From Microbacter sp. GSS18 (GTDB taxonomy: Bacteria; Actinomycetota; Actinomycetes; Actinomycetales; Microbacteriaceae), in the NCBI GenBank assembly GCA_029319145.1, contig CP119753.1, positions 2,356,001-2,420,000 on the forward strand: DNA of 64,000 nt, read 5' to 3'. Shown piece after piece: positions 1-8,967 of this stretch. A program made the position numbers and the translations under genes. The notes beneath the pieces were generated by a model. It searched no databases. It worked only from the letters and a program-made list of their open reading frames with translations, and was not told the DNA's origin. How positions within the stretch are numbered: the first letter of the stretch is position 1; each line of letters opens with the position of its first letter.

Positions 1-1392
1 GAGCACACGGTACGACCGCGTGAGGAACGCCAGCCCGGCCAGCACCGACAGGATGAGCCCCGAGAAGAGGAAGACCAGGGCGATGCCGCGGGCGTCCCCC
101 GGCCCCAGGAGCCACTCCCACGTCGCCCGCCCGCCGTCGGATTCCATGTACGGGATGATCCAGAACTCCGCGATGGGCGCGATGAGGAAGGCCGTGACGG
201 GCGCCGCAGCCGATTCGAACGCCGCGGCGAAGCCGAACACGCGACCCTGCTGGCGGAACGGCACGACCTTCTGGATGACGGTCTGCTCAGCCGCCTCCAC
301 GGCGGGGACCACGGCCATGTAGAGCCAGATCCCCACGGCGTACAGCAGCCACCATTCGCGGATCGTGAACAGGGCGCCGAGGATCCCCATCCCGACCACC
401 AGCAGCAGCATCGTGCGGATCGGATTGCGGCCGAGCCCGAACTTCGCGATGACGGCGCCGCCGAGGATGAAGCCCGTCGACGCGACACCCAGGACCACGC
501 CCCACACCTCGACGCGGAACAGCGTGAGGCCGTACGGGTCCATGAGGGCCATGTACACGCCGCCGATGAGGTTGTTGAGGGTGGTGAACAGGATCAGGGC
601 CATAAGGCCCGGCACCGAGCGGATGGCGCGCCATGCGCCGCGCACGTCGACGGGCGGGCCATGCTCGGAGTCGGGCTCGGGCTGGGGCTCGGGGATGCGC
701 AGCGTGAGCAGGTGCGCGAGCGCGAGCGCCGTGAATACGAGCGCGATGACCAGCGTGCCGCCCATGCCGAGCAGCCCCACCGACAGTCCGCTGAACACGC
801 TCGTGACCATGAACGCGATGCCTGTCACGGTGCCGACCATGCCGTTGGCGTTGGCGTGGCGCTCGACCGGGACGAGCAGCGTCACGGTCGTCGACAGCGC
901 GATGTTGCGCATGTTCTCGATCACCGAGCCGAACAGGATGATGCCCGAGAACAGCCAGAACCACGGGCCGCCGAGATCCAGCAGCGCCGACTCGGGCTGC
1001 GCGATGTACAGCGCGCCGGCGACGAGGAACGACCCGAGCGTCACGAGGCTCGACAGCACCATCACGCGGTGTTTGCGGTAGCGGTCGACGAGGGTGCCGA
1101 ACAGCATCGCGAACAGCGCCACGAGCAGCATGTAGGCCCCGCCGATGATGCCGGTGGCGAGCACCGATTGGGTCTCGATGTACACCCAGAAGGTCAGGGC
1201 GAACCACAGGAAGCTCGTCGTGATGTTCGCCACGGCGGTGTTGACCAGCACCTGGAGGAACGTGCGCATGCCGTTCGGCGGCGGCGTGATCGCCGCAGCC
1301 GACGCCGAGGCCTCGGCTGCGGATGCTCCGGAGCCGGCGTTCGTGTCGGCCCGGTCTGCCCCCGACGACGGGCCGGGCGAGGAGTCTTCCAC
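1..1392 (-). CDS. MFS transporter, partial (C-terminus off window)
   Basis: Reading the minus strand from the GTG at 1392 gives 464 uninterrupted codons to the window edge. Residues 1-40 are a hydrophilic Ala/Ser-rich cytoplasmic leader, followed by a chain of hydrophobic helices. The loop at residues 99-109 (GTLVDRYRKHR) is major-facilitator motif A, so this is a proton-coupled antiporter or exporter of the inner membrane; the substrate cannot be read. The start is supported by a -10 box TACGAT exactly six bases before GTG, a leaderless arrangement. It is divergent from the threonine aldolase gene, with 72 bp between the two starts. The last part of the C-terminal half is missing because the window begins inside the gene. 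Confidence 0.85.
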   Translation of the reverse strand, partial: MEDSSPGPSSGADRADTNAGSGASAAEASASAAAITPPPNGMRTFLQVLVNTAVANITTSFLWFALTFWVYIETQSVLATGIIGGAYMLLVALFAMLFGTLVDRYRKHRVMVLSSLVTLGSFLVAGALYIAQPESALLDLGGPWFWLFSGIILFGSVIENMRNIALSTTVTLLVPVERHANANGMVGTVTGIAFMVTSVFSGLSVGLLGMGGTLVIALVFTALALAHLLTLRIPEPQPEPDSEHGPPVDVRGAWRAIRSVPGLMALILFTTLNNLIGGVYMALMDPYGLTLFRVEVWGVVLGVASTGFILGGAVIAKFGLGRNPIRTMLLLVVGMGILGALFTIREWWLLYAVGIWLYMAVVPAVEAAEQTVIQKVVPFRQQGRVFGFAAAFESAAAPVTAFLIAPIAEFWIIPYMESDGGRATWEWLLGPGDARGIALVFLFSGLILSVLAGLAFLTRSYRVL

Positions 1393-1464
1393 GCGCAGAT
1401 CGTACTCCGCGCCGCCGACACCGCGATGCGGCCGCCGGGCGCCGAGGACGTAGGCTGGAAGATC

Positions 1465-2535
1465 GTGACGACCATCCACGACCCCAGCGTCCGCGGCTTC
1501 GCCTCCGACAACTACTCCGGTGTGCACCCCGAGGTGCTCGCCGCGATCGCGGCGGCCAACGGCGGCCACCAGATCGCCTACGGCGAGGACGACTACACGG
1601 CGCGCCTGCAGGAGCTCTTCGCCCGCCACCTCGGGGCGGGCGTCGAGGCGTTCCCGGTGTTCAACGGCACCGGTGCGAACGTCGTCGGACTGCAGTCGAT
1701 GCTCCCCCGCTGGGGTGCCGTGATCGCCGCTTCGACCGCCCACATCAACGTCGACGAGGGCGGGGCCCCCGAGCGCGTCGCGGGCATCAAGATCCTGAAC
1801 GTCCCGACCGAGGACGGCAAGCTCACCCCCGAGCTGGTCGACCGTGAGGCCTGGGGCTGGGGCGACGAGCATCGCGCCCAGCCGCTCGTGGTGTCGATCA
1901 CGCAGTCCACCGAGCTCGGCACCCTCTACAGCCCCGACGAGATCCGTGCTCTCGCCGACCACGCGCACGCCCGCGGCATGCGCCTGCACCTGGACGGCGC
2001 CCGCATCGCCAACGCCGCGGCGGCTCTCGATCTGCCGCTGCGCGCGTTCACGCGCGATGCCGGCGTCGACGTGATGAGCTTCGGAGGCACCAAGAACGGC
2101 GCCATGGTCGGCGAGTCGGTCGTGGTGATGGACCCGGATGCCGCCCACGGCCTGATCTACCTGCGCAAGCTCGACATGCAGCTGTCGTCGAAGATGCGCT
2201 TCATCTCGGCGCAGCTCGTCGCGCTGCTCGAGGACGACCTGTGGCTGCGCAACGCCCGCCACTCCAACGCGATGGCGCAGCGCCTGCGCGCGGGCGTGGA
2301 GGCGGGCCTGGCCGACGGCTCGATCCGCGGAGTCGCCTTCACGCAGCCGACGCAGGCCAACGGCGTCTTCGCGACGCTCCCCGACGGCGTCGCCGACCGC
2401 CTGCGCGCGTCGTTCCGCTTCTACGACTGGGATGCCGCCCGCAACGAGGTGCGCTGGATGTGCTCGTTCGACACCAGCGAGGACGACGTCGACGCGTTCG
2501 TCTCGGCGATCGCGCGCGAGACCACGGCGTCCTGA
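1465..2535 (+). CDS. threonine aldolase family PLP enzyme (beta-eliminating lyase)
   Basis: This 356-residue fold-type I PLP enzyme most likely cleaves L-threonine or L-allo-threonine to glycine and acetaldehyde in the cytosol. It opens with the family signature FASDNYSGVHP, has the substrate-loop GTGAN near residue 72, and carries SFGGTKNG with the Schiff-base lysine at about residue 210. The length fits the family. I chose GTG 1465 because homologous sequence starts there; a TAGGCT -10 box lies eight bases upstream. An open frame continues far upstream, but that part is antisense to the transporter and is not protein-like. Beta-eliminating lyases such as tyrosine phenol-lyase are longer, so aldolase is preferred. 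Confidence 0.88.
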   Translation: MTTIHDPSVRGFASDNYSGVHPEVLAAIAAANGGHQIAYGEDDYTARLQELFARHLGAGVEAFPVFNGTGANVVGLQSMLPRWGAVIAASTAHINVDEGGAPERVAGIKILNVPTEDGKLTPELVDREAWGWGDEHRAQPLVVSITQSTELGTLYSPDEIRALADHAHARGMRLHLDGARIANAAAALDLPLRAFTRDAGVDVMSFGGTKNGAMVGESVVVMDPDAAHGLIYLRKLDMQLSSKMRFISAQLVALLEDDLWLRNARHSNAMAQRLRAGVEAGLADGSIRGVAFTQPTQANGVFATLPDGVADRLRASFRFYDWDAARNEVRWMCSFDTSEDDVDAFVSAIARETTAS

Positions 2536-2540
2536 GACGG

Positions 2541-2572
2541 CAGCGGCGACCGGGATCCCCCGGCCGCCGCTG
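2541..2572. terminator. bidirectional terminator hairpin
   Basis: A GC-rich inverted repeat (CAGCGGC..CCGGG around ATC) sits directly between the convergent aldolase and DivIVA-like genes. It has no T-tract, which is usual in high-GC actinobacteria. Confidence 0.6.
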
Positions 2573-2611
2573 TCATCGACGTCCCGGCGCGAAGGCTGCC
2601 GGGAACGCGCG

Positions 2612-4195
2612 TCAGCTCTCGTCGTCTCCCGATGCCGGCCAGGGGGCGACCTCGTCCTCGGCGGTGTCCTCGGTCGACTCCTCGGCGACGGGCTCCGCCT
2701 CGACGGATTCGGTCTCGACGGCATCCGCGGCGGGCTCGTCGGCCTCGGCATCCGCGGTGGCGCCGACGGCCACGGCCTCGACGGCTGGCTCCGCGTCGAC
2801 CGACTCGGCCGCGGCGGGGGCCTCGTCGTCGAAGGACATCCCGTCCTTCTGCTCGGCGCGGATCAGCTCGGTGACCTCGGCCATGAAGCTCGTCAGCTGG
2901 TGCTGCTGCCAGCGCAGCTGGCGCGTGCGGTCCTCGGCGTCGCGCAGCACCGCCTGCGAGTGAACCGTGACGGTCTCGATGATCTTCTGCGCCTTGCTGC
3001 GCGCGCGGTCGAGGTGCTCGCCGGCGCGGAGCTTGGCGTCGGCTTCCACCTGCTGCGCCTGCGCCCGCATCAGACGGTCGAAGTCGTCGGCCTTCGAGCC
3101 GACGCGCTGAGCGTGCTCGAGGGCGGCGGCGACCTGCTCGTTGGCGTCCTGCGTGATGCGCTCGGCGTGCGCCACGGCCTGGTTGTGGAGCATGAGGAAC
3201 TCCTGCTGCGCGTCATCCTGACGGCGCGTCAGCGACTCCTCGAACTCGAGCGCGCGCATGCGCAGCTCCTTGACGGCCTCCTCGGCCTCGCTGCGCTGCT
3301 GCGTCGTCTCGCGCGCCACGAGCGAGCGCAGCGCCGCGGCGCCCTTCTCGGACTCGGTGCGGATGGCGGCAGCCTCCTGCTCGGCCTGCGACACCTTCTC
3401 GGCGGCGTGCTGGGCTTCGCGCTCGAGCTGCGCCTGGTGGGCGGTCAGCTCGGTCTCGATGCGCAGGCGCACCTGCTGGGCGTCGTGCTCGGCACGCGCG
3501 ATGATCGCCTCGGCGTCCGTATTGGCCTCACTGCGCCGGGCGGCGATCTCGCCGCGCGCGGCCTCGAGCAGGCGGTCGGCCTGGATCGTGGCGTTCTTGA
3601 TGAGGGTCGACGCCTGCTCCTCGGCGACGCGGAGGATCTCCTCGAAATTGCGACGGCTGTCGGACTCGCCCGACGAATCGCTCAGCTCCTCGGTCAGCGC
3701 CTCGATCTTCTGCTCGGAAGCGGCGATCTTCGCCTGCGAGGCGGCGAGTTCGGCCTCGAGCTGTGCGATGGTGCCGCGGTGCTCGGCATCCGATCCGCCC
3801 AGCTTCTCGGTGAGCGCCTGGTGCTTCTTCTGCGACTCGGCGAGGTCCTTCTCGAGCCGGGCGACGACCTCGCGTCGCTCGGAGTCGGCGGCGGCGAGCT
3901 CCTTCTCGAGCCGTTCGACCGTCTCGCGGGCGCGCTGGTGCAGCTGCTCGCCGGCGCGCTCGTGACGGTCGCGCAGCATCGCCGACTTCTCGGTCTCGGC
4001 CCGCAGCCGCGCGGACATGTTGGCGAACGCGGCGTCGACCTCGTCCTTGTCGTAGCCGCGGAACGCGGTGGTGAAGGTCACGCCGCCGCTCTCACCGGAG
4101 CCGGACGGGGATTCGGGGGCGGAGCCGCGGCCGATCAGCTCCTCGAAGGGCGATGGGGCACCGGAACCGGATCCGAACGTCTGCTGGTCGGTCAT
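2612..4195 (-). CDS. DivIVA-domain coiled-coil protein
   Basis: The product is 527 residues. Residues 1-38 are a disordered Gly/Ser/Pro leader. Residues 41-57 (FTTAFRGYDKDEVDAAF) are the DivIVA/Wag31 N-terminal motif that binds curved membrane. Residues 60 to about 440 are almost uninterrupted heptads rich in Glu, Ala, Arg and Gln, and the last 80 are an acidic Glu/Val/Ala tail. Family knowledge suggests a polar or septal cytoskeletal scaffold; it is nearly twice the length of canonical Wag31, so it is probably a second DivIVA-like protein rather than the essential one. ATG 4195 is preceded by GGAGAG five bases away. A TAGGAT box on the minus strand near 4376-4380 could give a leader of about 170 nt. 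Confidence 0.85.
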   Translation of the reverse strand: MTDQQTFGSGSGAPSPFEELIGRGSAPESPSGSGESGGVTFTTAFRGYDKDEVDAAFANMSARLRAETEKSAMLRDRHERAGEQLHQRARETVERLEKELAAADSERREVVARLEKDLAESQKKHQALTEKLGGSDAEHRGTIAQLEAELAASQAKIAASEQKIEALTEELSDSSGESDSRRNFEEILRVAEEQASTLIKNATIQADRLLEAARGEIAARRSEANTDAEAIIARAEHDAQQVRLRIETELTAHQAQLEREAQHAAEKVSQAEQEAAAIRTESEKGAAALRSLVARETTQQRSEAEEAVKELRMRALEFEESLTRRQDDAQQEFLMLHNQAVAHAERITQDANEQVAAALEHAQRVGSKADDFDRLMRAQAQQVEADAKLRAGEHLDRARSKAQKIIETVTVHSQAVLRDAEDRTRQLRWQQHQLTSFMAEVTELIRAEQKDGMSFDDEAPAAAESVDAEPAVEAVAVGATADAEADEPAADAVETESVEAEPVAEESTEDTAEDEVAPWPASGDDES

Positions 4196-4429
4196 GCAAC
4201 TCTCCGCTTTCTGGAACGCTGGGAGCGGCGCAGTCGGGACCGTGCGCGCCAGGCTCGCGATCCGCGAGGCGGAACATCGCGGGTCCGGCAGGCGACGTCA
4301 CGTCACCGACGGCGACGTCGTTATGGGGGGATGTGTCGCGCAGCGGGGGCAGCCTGCGCTTCGGGTACGAGAAATCCTACCCGCCGCCCGTGAGTGCTCC
4401 GAACGCGTGGCCCGCAGGATGGGAGCCGC
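4196..4429. other. intergenic region upstream of the DivIVA-like gene
   Basis: This 234-bp gap holds the ribosome site of the downstream gene, a candidate minus-strand promoter near 4376-4400 (TTCGGA, 18-bp spacer, TAGGAT), and a short repeat of GACGTC/CGACGTC boxes around 4290-4320 that could fold. I see no gene in it. Confidence 0.4.
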
Positions 4430-6349
4430 TCAGCTCCCGGCGAGCCAGGCCCGATAGGCGTCGAACGCGAAGGGGCGCCCCAGGAACTCGTTGACGAGGT
4501 CTGCGGCGTCACGGCTGCCGCCGCGCTCGAGGATCCGCGTGCGGTAGCGCTCGTCGGCGCGCGGGTCCATCAGGTCGCCGTCGAACCCGCTGAGCAGGTC
4601 CCGCGCGATGACGAGGCTCCACTGATAGGTGTAGTAGCAGGCGCCGTACCCGGTGAGATGCCCGAAGCCCGCATACGGATGCAGACCCCGCAGCGGCTGG
4701 ACGGGGCTCGTCTCGGCGTAGAACCGCTCAGTGGCCGCCTGCAGGTCGGCCGGACGGTCGACGTGCAGGCGGTACGACACGGTGGCGTGGCCGAGCTGGC
4801 GCCGCACCTCGAGGGCGCGGCCGAACGCATCGGCCGTCCGCATGCGCTCGACGAGGTCGGCCGGGATCGGCTCGCCGTCATCGTCGCGGGCGAAGGTCGC
4901 CAGGACGTCGGCGTCCCATGCCCACTCCTCGAGCAGCTGGCTCGGCGCCTCGACGAAGTCCCACTCGGTCTCGACGCCGCTGAAGCGCACCCACGGCTGG
5001 TGCCCGCCGAGGATGGCGTGGACGAGGTGCCCGAACTCGTGGAAGAAGGTCACGACCTCGTCGTGGGTGAGCAGCCCCCGGGCGAAGTTGCACAGCAGCA
5101 CCGACTCGGGCAGCTGCCGTCCGGCGATGCCGGGCACCAGCCCGAAGCACGCGGCGTGACCGTACTTGCCCTCGCGGGGATGCAGGTCCAGGTGGATGCG
5201 TCCGAGCCGCACGCTGCCGCGGACCACGTCGTAGGTCCTGACATCCGCGTGCCACGTGGGGGTGTCCACCGGGATGTACGCGACGTCGAGCAGGCGCCCC
5301 GTGGTGGCCAGCACGCCGTCGACGACGCGCTCGAAGCGGAAGTACGAGCGCACGAGCTGCGCGTCGACGTCGAACCGCTCGTTCTTGAGCGTGGAGAGGA
5401 GGTACCAGAAGTCCGCGATCGTGACCTCGTCGGCCTCGGGCACGTCGCGACGCAGGCGCTCGAGCAGGACCGGGTACTCCTGCGCGGCCGCCTCGCGCGA
5501 CGCGGCGTCGAGCCGGTCGAGGAAGCGCGGGATCTCGGCGCCCGAGCCGATCATGCGCGTCTCGGTCTCGAAGTCCGCCCAGTCCTCGTAGCCGAGGAGA
5601 GCCGCGCGCTCGGCGCGCACCGCGAGCAGCTCGGCCAGGACCGGCTCGTTCTCGGGCCACGCGAGCTCGTTGTAGGCACTCACGAGCGCCTCGCGGGTCG
5701 CCCGGTCCGCAGCGTATTCCCGAACGGGCATGAGGTCGGGATAGTCGGTGGTGAGCCGGACCAGGCCGTCGTCGCCGACGGGGTGCGCGTCGACGAAGTC
5801 CTGCGGGAGGCCGACGAGCGCCTCGGGAGCGACGCGCACCTCGCGACGCGCCTCGCGCAGGTTGCGTGAGAAGGTCACGCACAGCGCGCTGTCGCGATCG
5901 GTCAGCTCGCGGACGCGTTCGCGCGACGCCTCGTCGAGGTCGACGCCGCCGCGGCGGAAGTCGCGGCGCAGGTGGGACAGCATCCGCGCCGCCTGCTCGT
6001 CGAGGCCCTCGTCCGAAGCGTCGGCGAAGGCCTCCCACAGTCCGCGGTCGAGCAGACGGGCGCTCGCGAGCGACTCGGTCTGCTCGATCTGGGCCTCGGC
6101 GGCCTCGCGCACGCGGGCATCGGGGTGGGACTCGCTCACCAGGTAGCTCGCGTGGAGCGCCTCGCCGAGTGCGGCGTCCGCGTCGTTCCACAGCCGCAGG
6201 CGGTCCAGGACGCCGAGGCCTGCGGCATCCGCCTTCAGCCTCTCGTCGATGCGCGCCACGCGCTCGCGTCGCTCGGCAGGACGCCCGGTCGCGAAGGCGA
6301 TCCAGGAGTCGAGGTCGGAGGGCAGCTCGAGCGGTTCGATCTCGGTCAC
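4430..6349 (-). CDS. M3 family zinc metallopeptidase (oligopeptidase)
   Basis: This 639-residue cytosolic peptidase contains FHEFGHLVHAIL at about residue 435, the HExxH-type zinc site of the M3 (thimet/oligoendopeptidase) family in its HEFGH form. The third ligand region lies downstream in the ETEWDFVEAPSQLLEEW segment, whose EAPSQ is also an M3 hallmark. The length matches PepF/Dcp-like enzymes. No signal peptide is present, so a role in turnover of short peptides is expected. The GTG start at 6349 is supported by TAGGCT exactly six bases upstream (leaderless). The gene stands alone, with the NUDIX-like gene 34 bp upstream on the same strand under its own promoter. Confidence 0.92.
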   Translation of the reverse strand: MTEIEPLELPSDLDSWIAFATGRPAERRERVARIDERLKADAAGLGVLDRLRLWNDADAALGEALHASYLVSESHPDARVREAAEAQIEQTESLASARLLDRGLWEAFADASDEGLDEQAARMLSHLRRDFRRGGVDLDEASRERVRELTDRDSALCVTFSRNLREARREVRVAPEALVGLPQDFVDAHPVGDDGLVRLTTDYPDLMPVREYAADRATREALVSAYNELAWPENEPVLAELLAVRAERAALLGYEDWADFETETRMIGSGAEIPRFLDRLDAASREAAAQEYPVLLERLRRDVPEADEVTIADFWYLLSTLKNERFDVDAQLVRSYFRFERVVDGVLATTGRLLDVAYIPVDTPTWHADVRTYDVVRGSVRLGRIHLDLHPREGKYGHAACFGLVPGIAGRQLPESVLLCNFARGLLTHDEVVTFFHEFGHLVHAILGGHQPWVRFSGVETEWDFVEAPSQLLEEWAWDADVLATFARDDDGEPIPADLVERMRTADAFGRALEVRRQLGHATVSYRLHVDRPADLQAATERFYAETSPVQPLRGLHPYAGFGHLTGYGACYYTYQWSLVIARDLLSGFDGDLMDPRADERYRTRILERGGSRDAADLVNEFLGRPFAFDAYRAWLAGS

Positions 6350-6383
6350 CCGACGAGCCTACGGCTCACCGGCCGGGCGGCGC

Positions 6384-6971
6384 TCAGGGGAGCGCGCCGA
6401 CGCTCGCCAGCGCCATGCGCACGAGGGTGCCGCGGCCGCCCTCCATCTCGTCCGCGAGCGACTCCGACGCGGCCTCCTCGGGCGACATCCACGTCACCTC
6501 GAGGGCGTCCTGTCGCGGCTCGCACGTGCCGGTGACCGGCACCACGAAGGCCAGCGACACGGCGTGCTGACGATCGTCGTGGAAGGCGGTGACGCCCGGC
6601 AGCGGGAAGTACTCCGCCACGGTGAACGGCACCGGCTGCGGCGGGAGCAGCGGGAAGGCCATGGGGCCCAGGTCGTTCTCGAGGTGCCGGAAGAGAGCGT
6701 CGCGCACCGTCTCGCCGTAGCGGACGCGGCCAGACACGATCGATCGCGTGATCTCTCCCACCGGCGTCGCCCGCAGCAGGATGCCGACCTGCGTCACCAT
6801 CCCCATGCCGTCGGTGCGGACCGGGATCCCCTCGACGTAGAGCATCGGCAGGCGCCGACGGACCTCGGCGAGCTCGATGTCGGTCAGCCAGGCGGGGTTG
6901 GAGACGTTGCCGGACGGCGGGCCGAACGGCTCGTCGCCCGCCGGCTCGGGGTCAGGAGTGCGAACGGCCAT
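6384..6971 (-). CDS. NUDIX-fold protein with degenerate Nudix box (DUF4916-like)
   Basis: The 195-residue product resembles the actinobacterial DUF4916 NUDIX family. The Nudix box at GRVRYGETVRDALFRHLEND keeps G-x5-E and the Arg, but the catalytic REUxEE core reads RHLEND, so the metal-binding glutamates are replaced by Asn and Asp. It may therefore bind rather than hydrolyse a nucleotide, or use other residues. ATG 6971 follows a near-consensus -10 box (TATACA) by six bases, indicating a leaderless mRNA. It lies upstream of the M3 peptidase, but each gene has its own -10 box. Confidence 0.75.
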   Translation of the reverse strand: MAVRTPDPEPAGDEPFGPPSGNVSNPAWLTDIELAEVRRRLPMLYVEGIPVRTDGMGMVTQVGILLRATPVGEITRSIVSGRVRYGETVRDALFRHLENDLGPMAFPLLPPQPVPFTVAEYFPLPGVTAFHDDRQHAVSLAFVVPVTGTCEPRQDALEVTWMSPEEAASESLADEMEGGRGTLVRMALASVGALP

Positions 6972-7062
6972 GCGTCCTGTATACCGCTCCCCCGCCTCAC
7001 GCGTGCACGGCGGTTCCGAATGCCCCTATCCTTACCCTCAACATGCAGACAGGGGAATGACC

Positions 7063-7686
7063 GTGAGCGGCGACGAGGGCGAGAGCACGATCCAGCGCGT
7101 CCAGGACATCGTGGCGGTGTTCGTGCTGTCGATCACGGCGGTCCTCACCGCGTGGTGCGGCTTCGAGGCGTCGAAGTGGGGCGGCGAGATGTCGATCGCC
7201 TTCAGCCAGGCCTCGTCCGCACGCATCCAGGCGACGGCTGCCGAGAGCGAGGCGCAGGCGGCGCGCCAGTTCGACCTGAGCATCTTCGCGCAGTACGTCG
7301 TGGCGACCGCCGACGGCAAGGACGAACTCGCCCAGTACATCGAGGAGCGCTTCACCCCCCACTTCGCCGTTGCGTTCGACGGCTGGGTCGCCGACGGCAT
7401 GATCGAGAACGGTCCGTTCGCCCGCGACGACTACGTGCCGCCGGGGTCCGTCGAGGCCGAGGAGCTCTCGGCGACGGCGGACGAGAAGTTCGCCGCGGCA
7501 CTGGAGAACAACCAGCGCGGCGACAACTACTCGCTGCTGACGGTCATGTTCGCCCTCGTGCTGTTCCTCACCGCCATGTCGCAGCGCGACGTCAAGACGT
7601 GGGTCGGACGGAGCCTGCTCGGCATGGCTGTGGTCCTCGACATCGTCGGCATCGCCATCCTGCTGACGTTCCCGATCAAGATCTGA
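7063..7686 (+). CDS. uncharacterised three-helix membrane protein
   Basis: I do not recognise this 207-residue family. It has an N-terminal helix (VAVFVLSITAVLTAWCGFEASKW), a charged segment of about 110 residues, and two closely spaced C-terminal helices, so the central part is a soluble loop or domain on one face of the membrane. ATG 7057 and GTG 7063 are both in frame; GTG is preferred because AGGGG at 7051-7055 is then seven bases away, whereas it abuts the ATG. The divergent upstream gene encodes the NUDIX-like protein. The layout recalls DUF4337-type small membrane proteins, but that is weak. Confidence 0.7.
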   Translation: MSGDEGESTIQRVQDIVAVFVLSITAVLTAWCGFEASKWGGEMSIAFSQASSARIQATAAESEAQAARQFDLSIFAQYVVATADGKDELAQYIEERFTPHFAVAFDGWVADGMIENGPFARDDYVPPGSVEAEELSATADEKFAAALENNQRGDNYSLLTVMFALVLFLTAMSQRDVKTWVGRSLLGMAVVLDIVGIAILLTFPIKI

Positions 7687-7732
7687 GAGCCACCCGGCCG
7701 ACGACGCCGGGGCGGGCCGGCAACGACTCCTC

Positions 7733-7761
7733 TTGTCCGACCGCCGTCGCGGGCGTAGCGT
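7733..7761 (+). promoter_or_regulatory. sigma-70-type promoter of the CHRD gene
   Basis: TTGTCC at 7733-7738 and TAGCGT at 7756-7761 are separated by exactly 17 bp, about 40 bp before the start codon. Confidence 0.6.
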
Positions 7762-7799
7762 TCGGACCATCCACCCGATCACAGCGAAGTGAGGGTCTC

Positions 7800-8228
7800 A
7801 TGCGCACGATCACCCGCGCCGTCCTGGCCGCGGCCGCAGCCGCCGCCCTGACACTGGGAGGATCGGTGGCCGCGTCGGCCGCCCCCGCGATCCCCCTCAA
7901 CAACGGGCAGGAGACGCCCGGCGCCCAGGGGGGCGCCCACGGCTTCTTCAGCTACGTCATCGACGGCGACGAACTCTGCTACTGGCTCGAGGTCGAGCGC
8001 TTGAGTGCGCCGGCGGTCGCCGCCCACATCCACGTCGGCCCGAGGAATGTCGCCGGCCCGGTCGTCGTGCCGCTCGTCGTGCCCGCGGAGACCGACTTCG
8101 AGGTCAGCGACTGCACGACCGCCGATGAAGGAGTGCTGGCAGCGATCTCGGCGGATCCGGGCGCGTACTACGTCAACGTGCACACGCCGACCTACCCGCC
8201 GGGCGAGGTCCGCGGCCAGCTGAAGTAG
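7800..8228 (+). CDS. secreted CHRD-domain protein
   Basis: The 142-residue product begins with a clear Sec signal peptide (MRTITRAVLAAAAAAALTL.. ending ASAA) and is otherwise one CHRD domain. The diagnostic pieces are AAHIHVG in the middle and YYVNVHTPTYPPGEVRGQL at the end. CHRD domains occur in chordin and in many bacterial exported proteins; no enzymatic role is established. Two cysteines (in DELCYW and SDCTT) could form a disulphide. The start is ATG 7800 with GTGAGGG upstream, and a well-spaced promoter precedes it. Confidence 0.85.
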   Translation: MRTITRAVLAAAAAAALTLGGSVAASAAPAIPLNNGQETPGAQGGAHGFFSYVIDGDELCYWLEVERLSAPAVAAHIHVGPRNVAGPVVVPLVVPAETDFEVSDCTTADEGVLAAISADPGAYYVNVHTPTYPPGEVRGQLK

Positions 8229-8298
8229 ATCCGCGCTGCCGCGTCGCGGGCAACGGGATCCGACATGCCGCGTCGTGCCCTCGTGGCAGGATGTCGGC

Positions 8299-8967
8299 AT
8301 GTCGGAACCGCTCGCCCTCGACGCCGCGGCCGTCCTGTGGTCGCACACACCGACCGACCTCGCCGGGCGCCACCTGCTCGTGCTGCTGCACGGGTACGGC
8401 TCGGACGAGCGCGACCTGTTCGGGCTCACGGCCTATCTGCCTGCGGAACTCGTCGTGGCTTCGGTGGCAGCGCCGCTCACGCCGCCGTGGCCGATGCCGG
8501 GTCGGTCCTGGTACCCGATCGAGGGCTTGGACGGACGCGATCCGTCGCACGTCACCGCCGCGGCCGACGCGCTGATCGGGTGGGTCGACGCTCACGCCGC
8601 GGGTGCGGCATCCGTCGGCCTGCTGGGCTTCTCGCAGGGCGCAGCCGTGTCACTGCAGGCGATGCGACGGGACCCCGACCGGTTCTCCTTCGCGGTGAAC
8701 CTGAGCGGCTACGTCACCCCCGGCGACCTGCCACGGGACGCCGACCTGGCCGAACGGCGCCCGCCGGTCTTCTGGGGCCGCGGCACGCGCGACGACGTGA
8801 TCCCCGAGCCGCTCGTCGCGCACACCGTCGAGTGGCTGCCGGCGCACGCCGACCTGTCCGGGCGGGTCTACCCGGGCCTCACCCACAGCGTGTCGGAGGC
8901 CGAGCTCGACGACGTGCGGGCGTTCCTCGACAAGCAGCTCGAGCGGATCGAGACCGGCGAGTCCTAG
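8299..8967 (+). CDS. phospholipase/carboxylesterase family alpha/beta hydrolase
   Basis: This 222-residue hydrolase has the oxyanion loop LLHGYGSDERD, the nucleophile elbow GFSQG, an Asp in the TRDDVIP segment and the catalytic His in GLTHSVS, in the usual order of the YpfH/acyl-protein-thioesterase group. It should be a cytosolic serine esterase for short-chain or lysophospholipid esters. Start ATG 8299 lies six bases after CAGGAT (leaderless). Its TAG stop is interleaved with the stop of the convergent gene in a shared CTAG. Confidence 0.85.
   Translation: MSEPLALDAAAVLWSHTPTDLAGRHLLVLLHGYGSDERDLFGLTAYLPAELVVASVAAPLTPPWPMPGRSWYPIEGLDGRDPSHVTAAADALIGWVDAHAAGAASVGLLGFSQGAAVSLQAMRRDPDRFSFAVNLSGYVTPGDLPRDADLAERRPPVFWGRGTRDDVIPEPLVAHTVEWLPAHADLSGRVYPGLTHSVSEAELDDVRAFLDKQLERIETGES

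Noticed and set aside
661..1464. Long N-terminal extension of the threonine aldolase frame
   Set aside because: The extra residues are Arg/His/Glu-rich shadow of the antisense transporter gene; the family start coincides with GTG 1465 and a -10 box.
2432..5869. Two long plus-strand open frames opposite the DivIVA-like and M3 peptidase genes
   Set aside because: In high-GC DNA the antisense frames of real genes stay open; their products are Arg/Leu/Val-rich and match nothing, while the minus-strand proteins have clear motifs.
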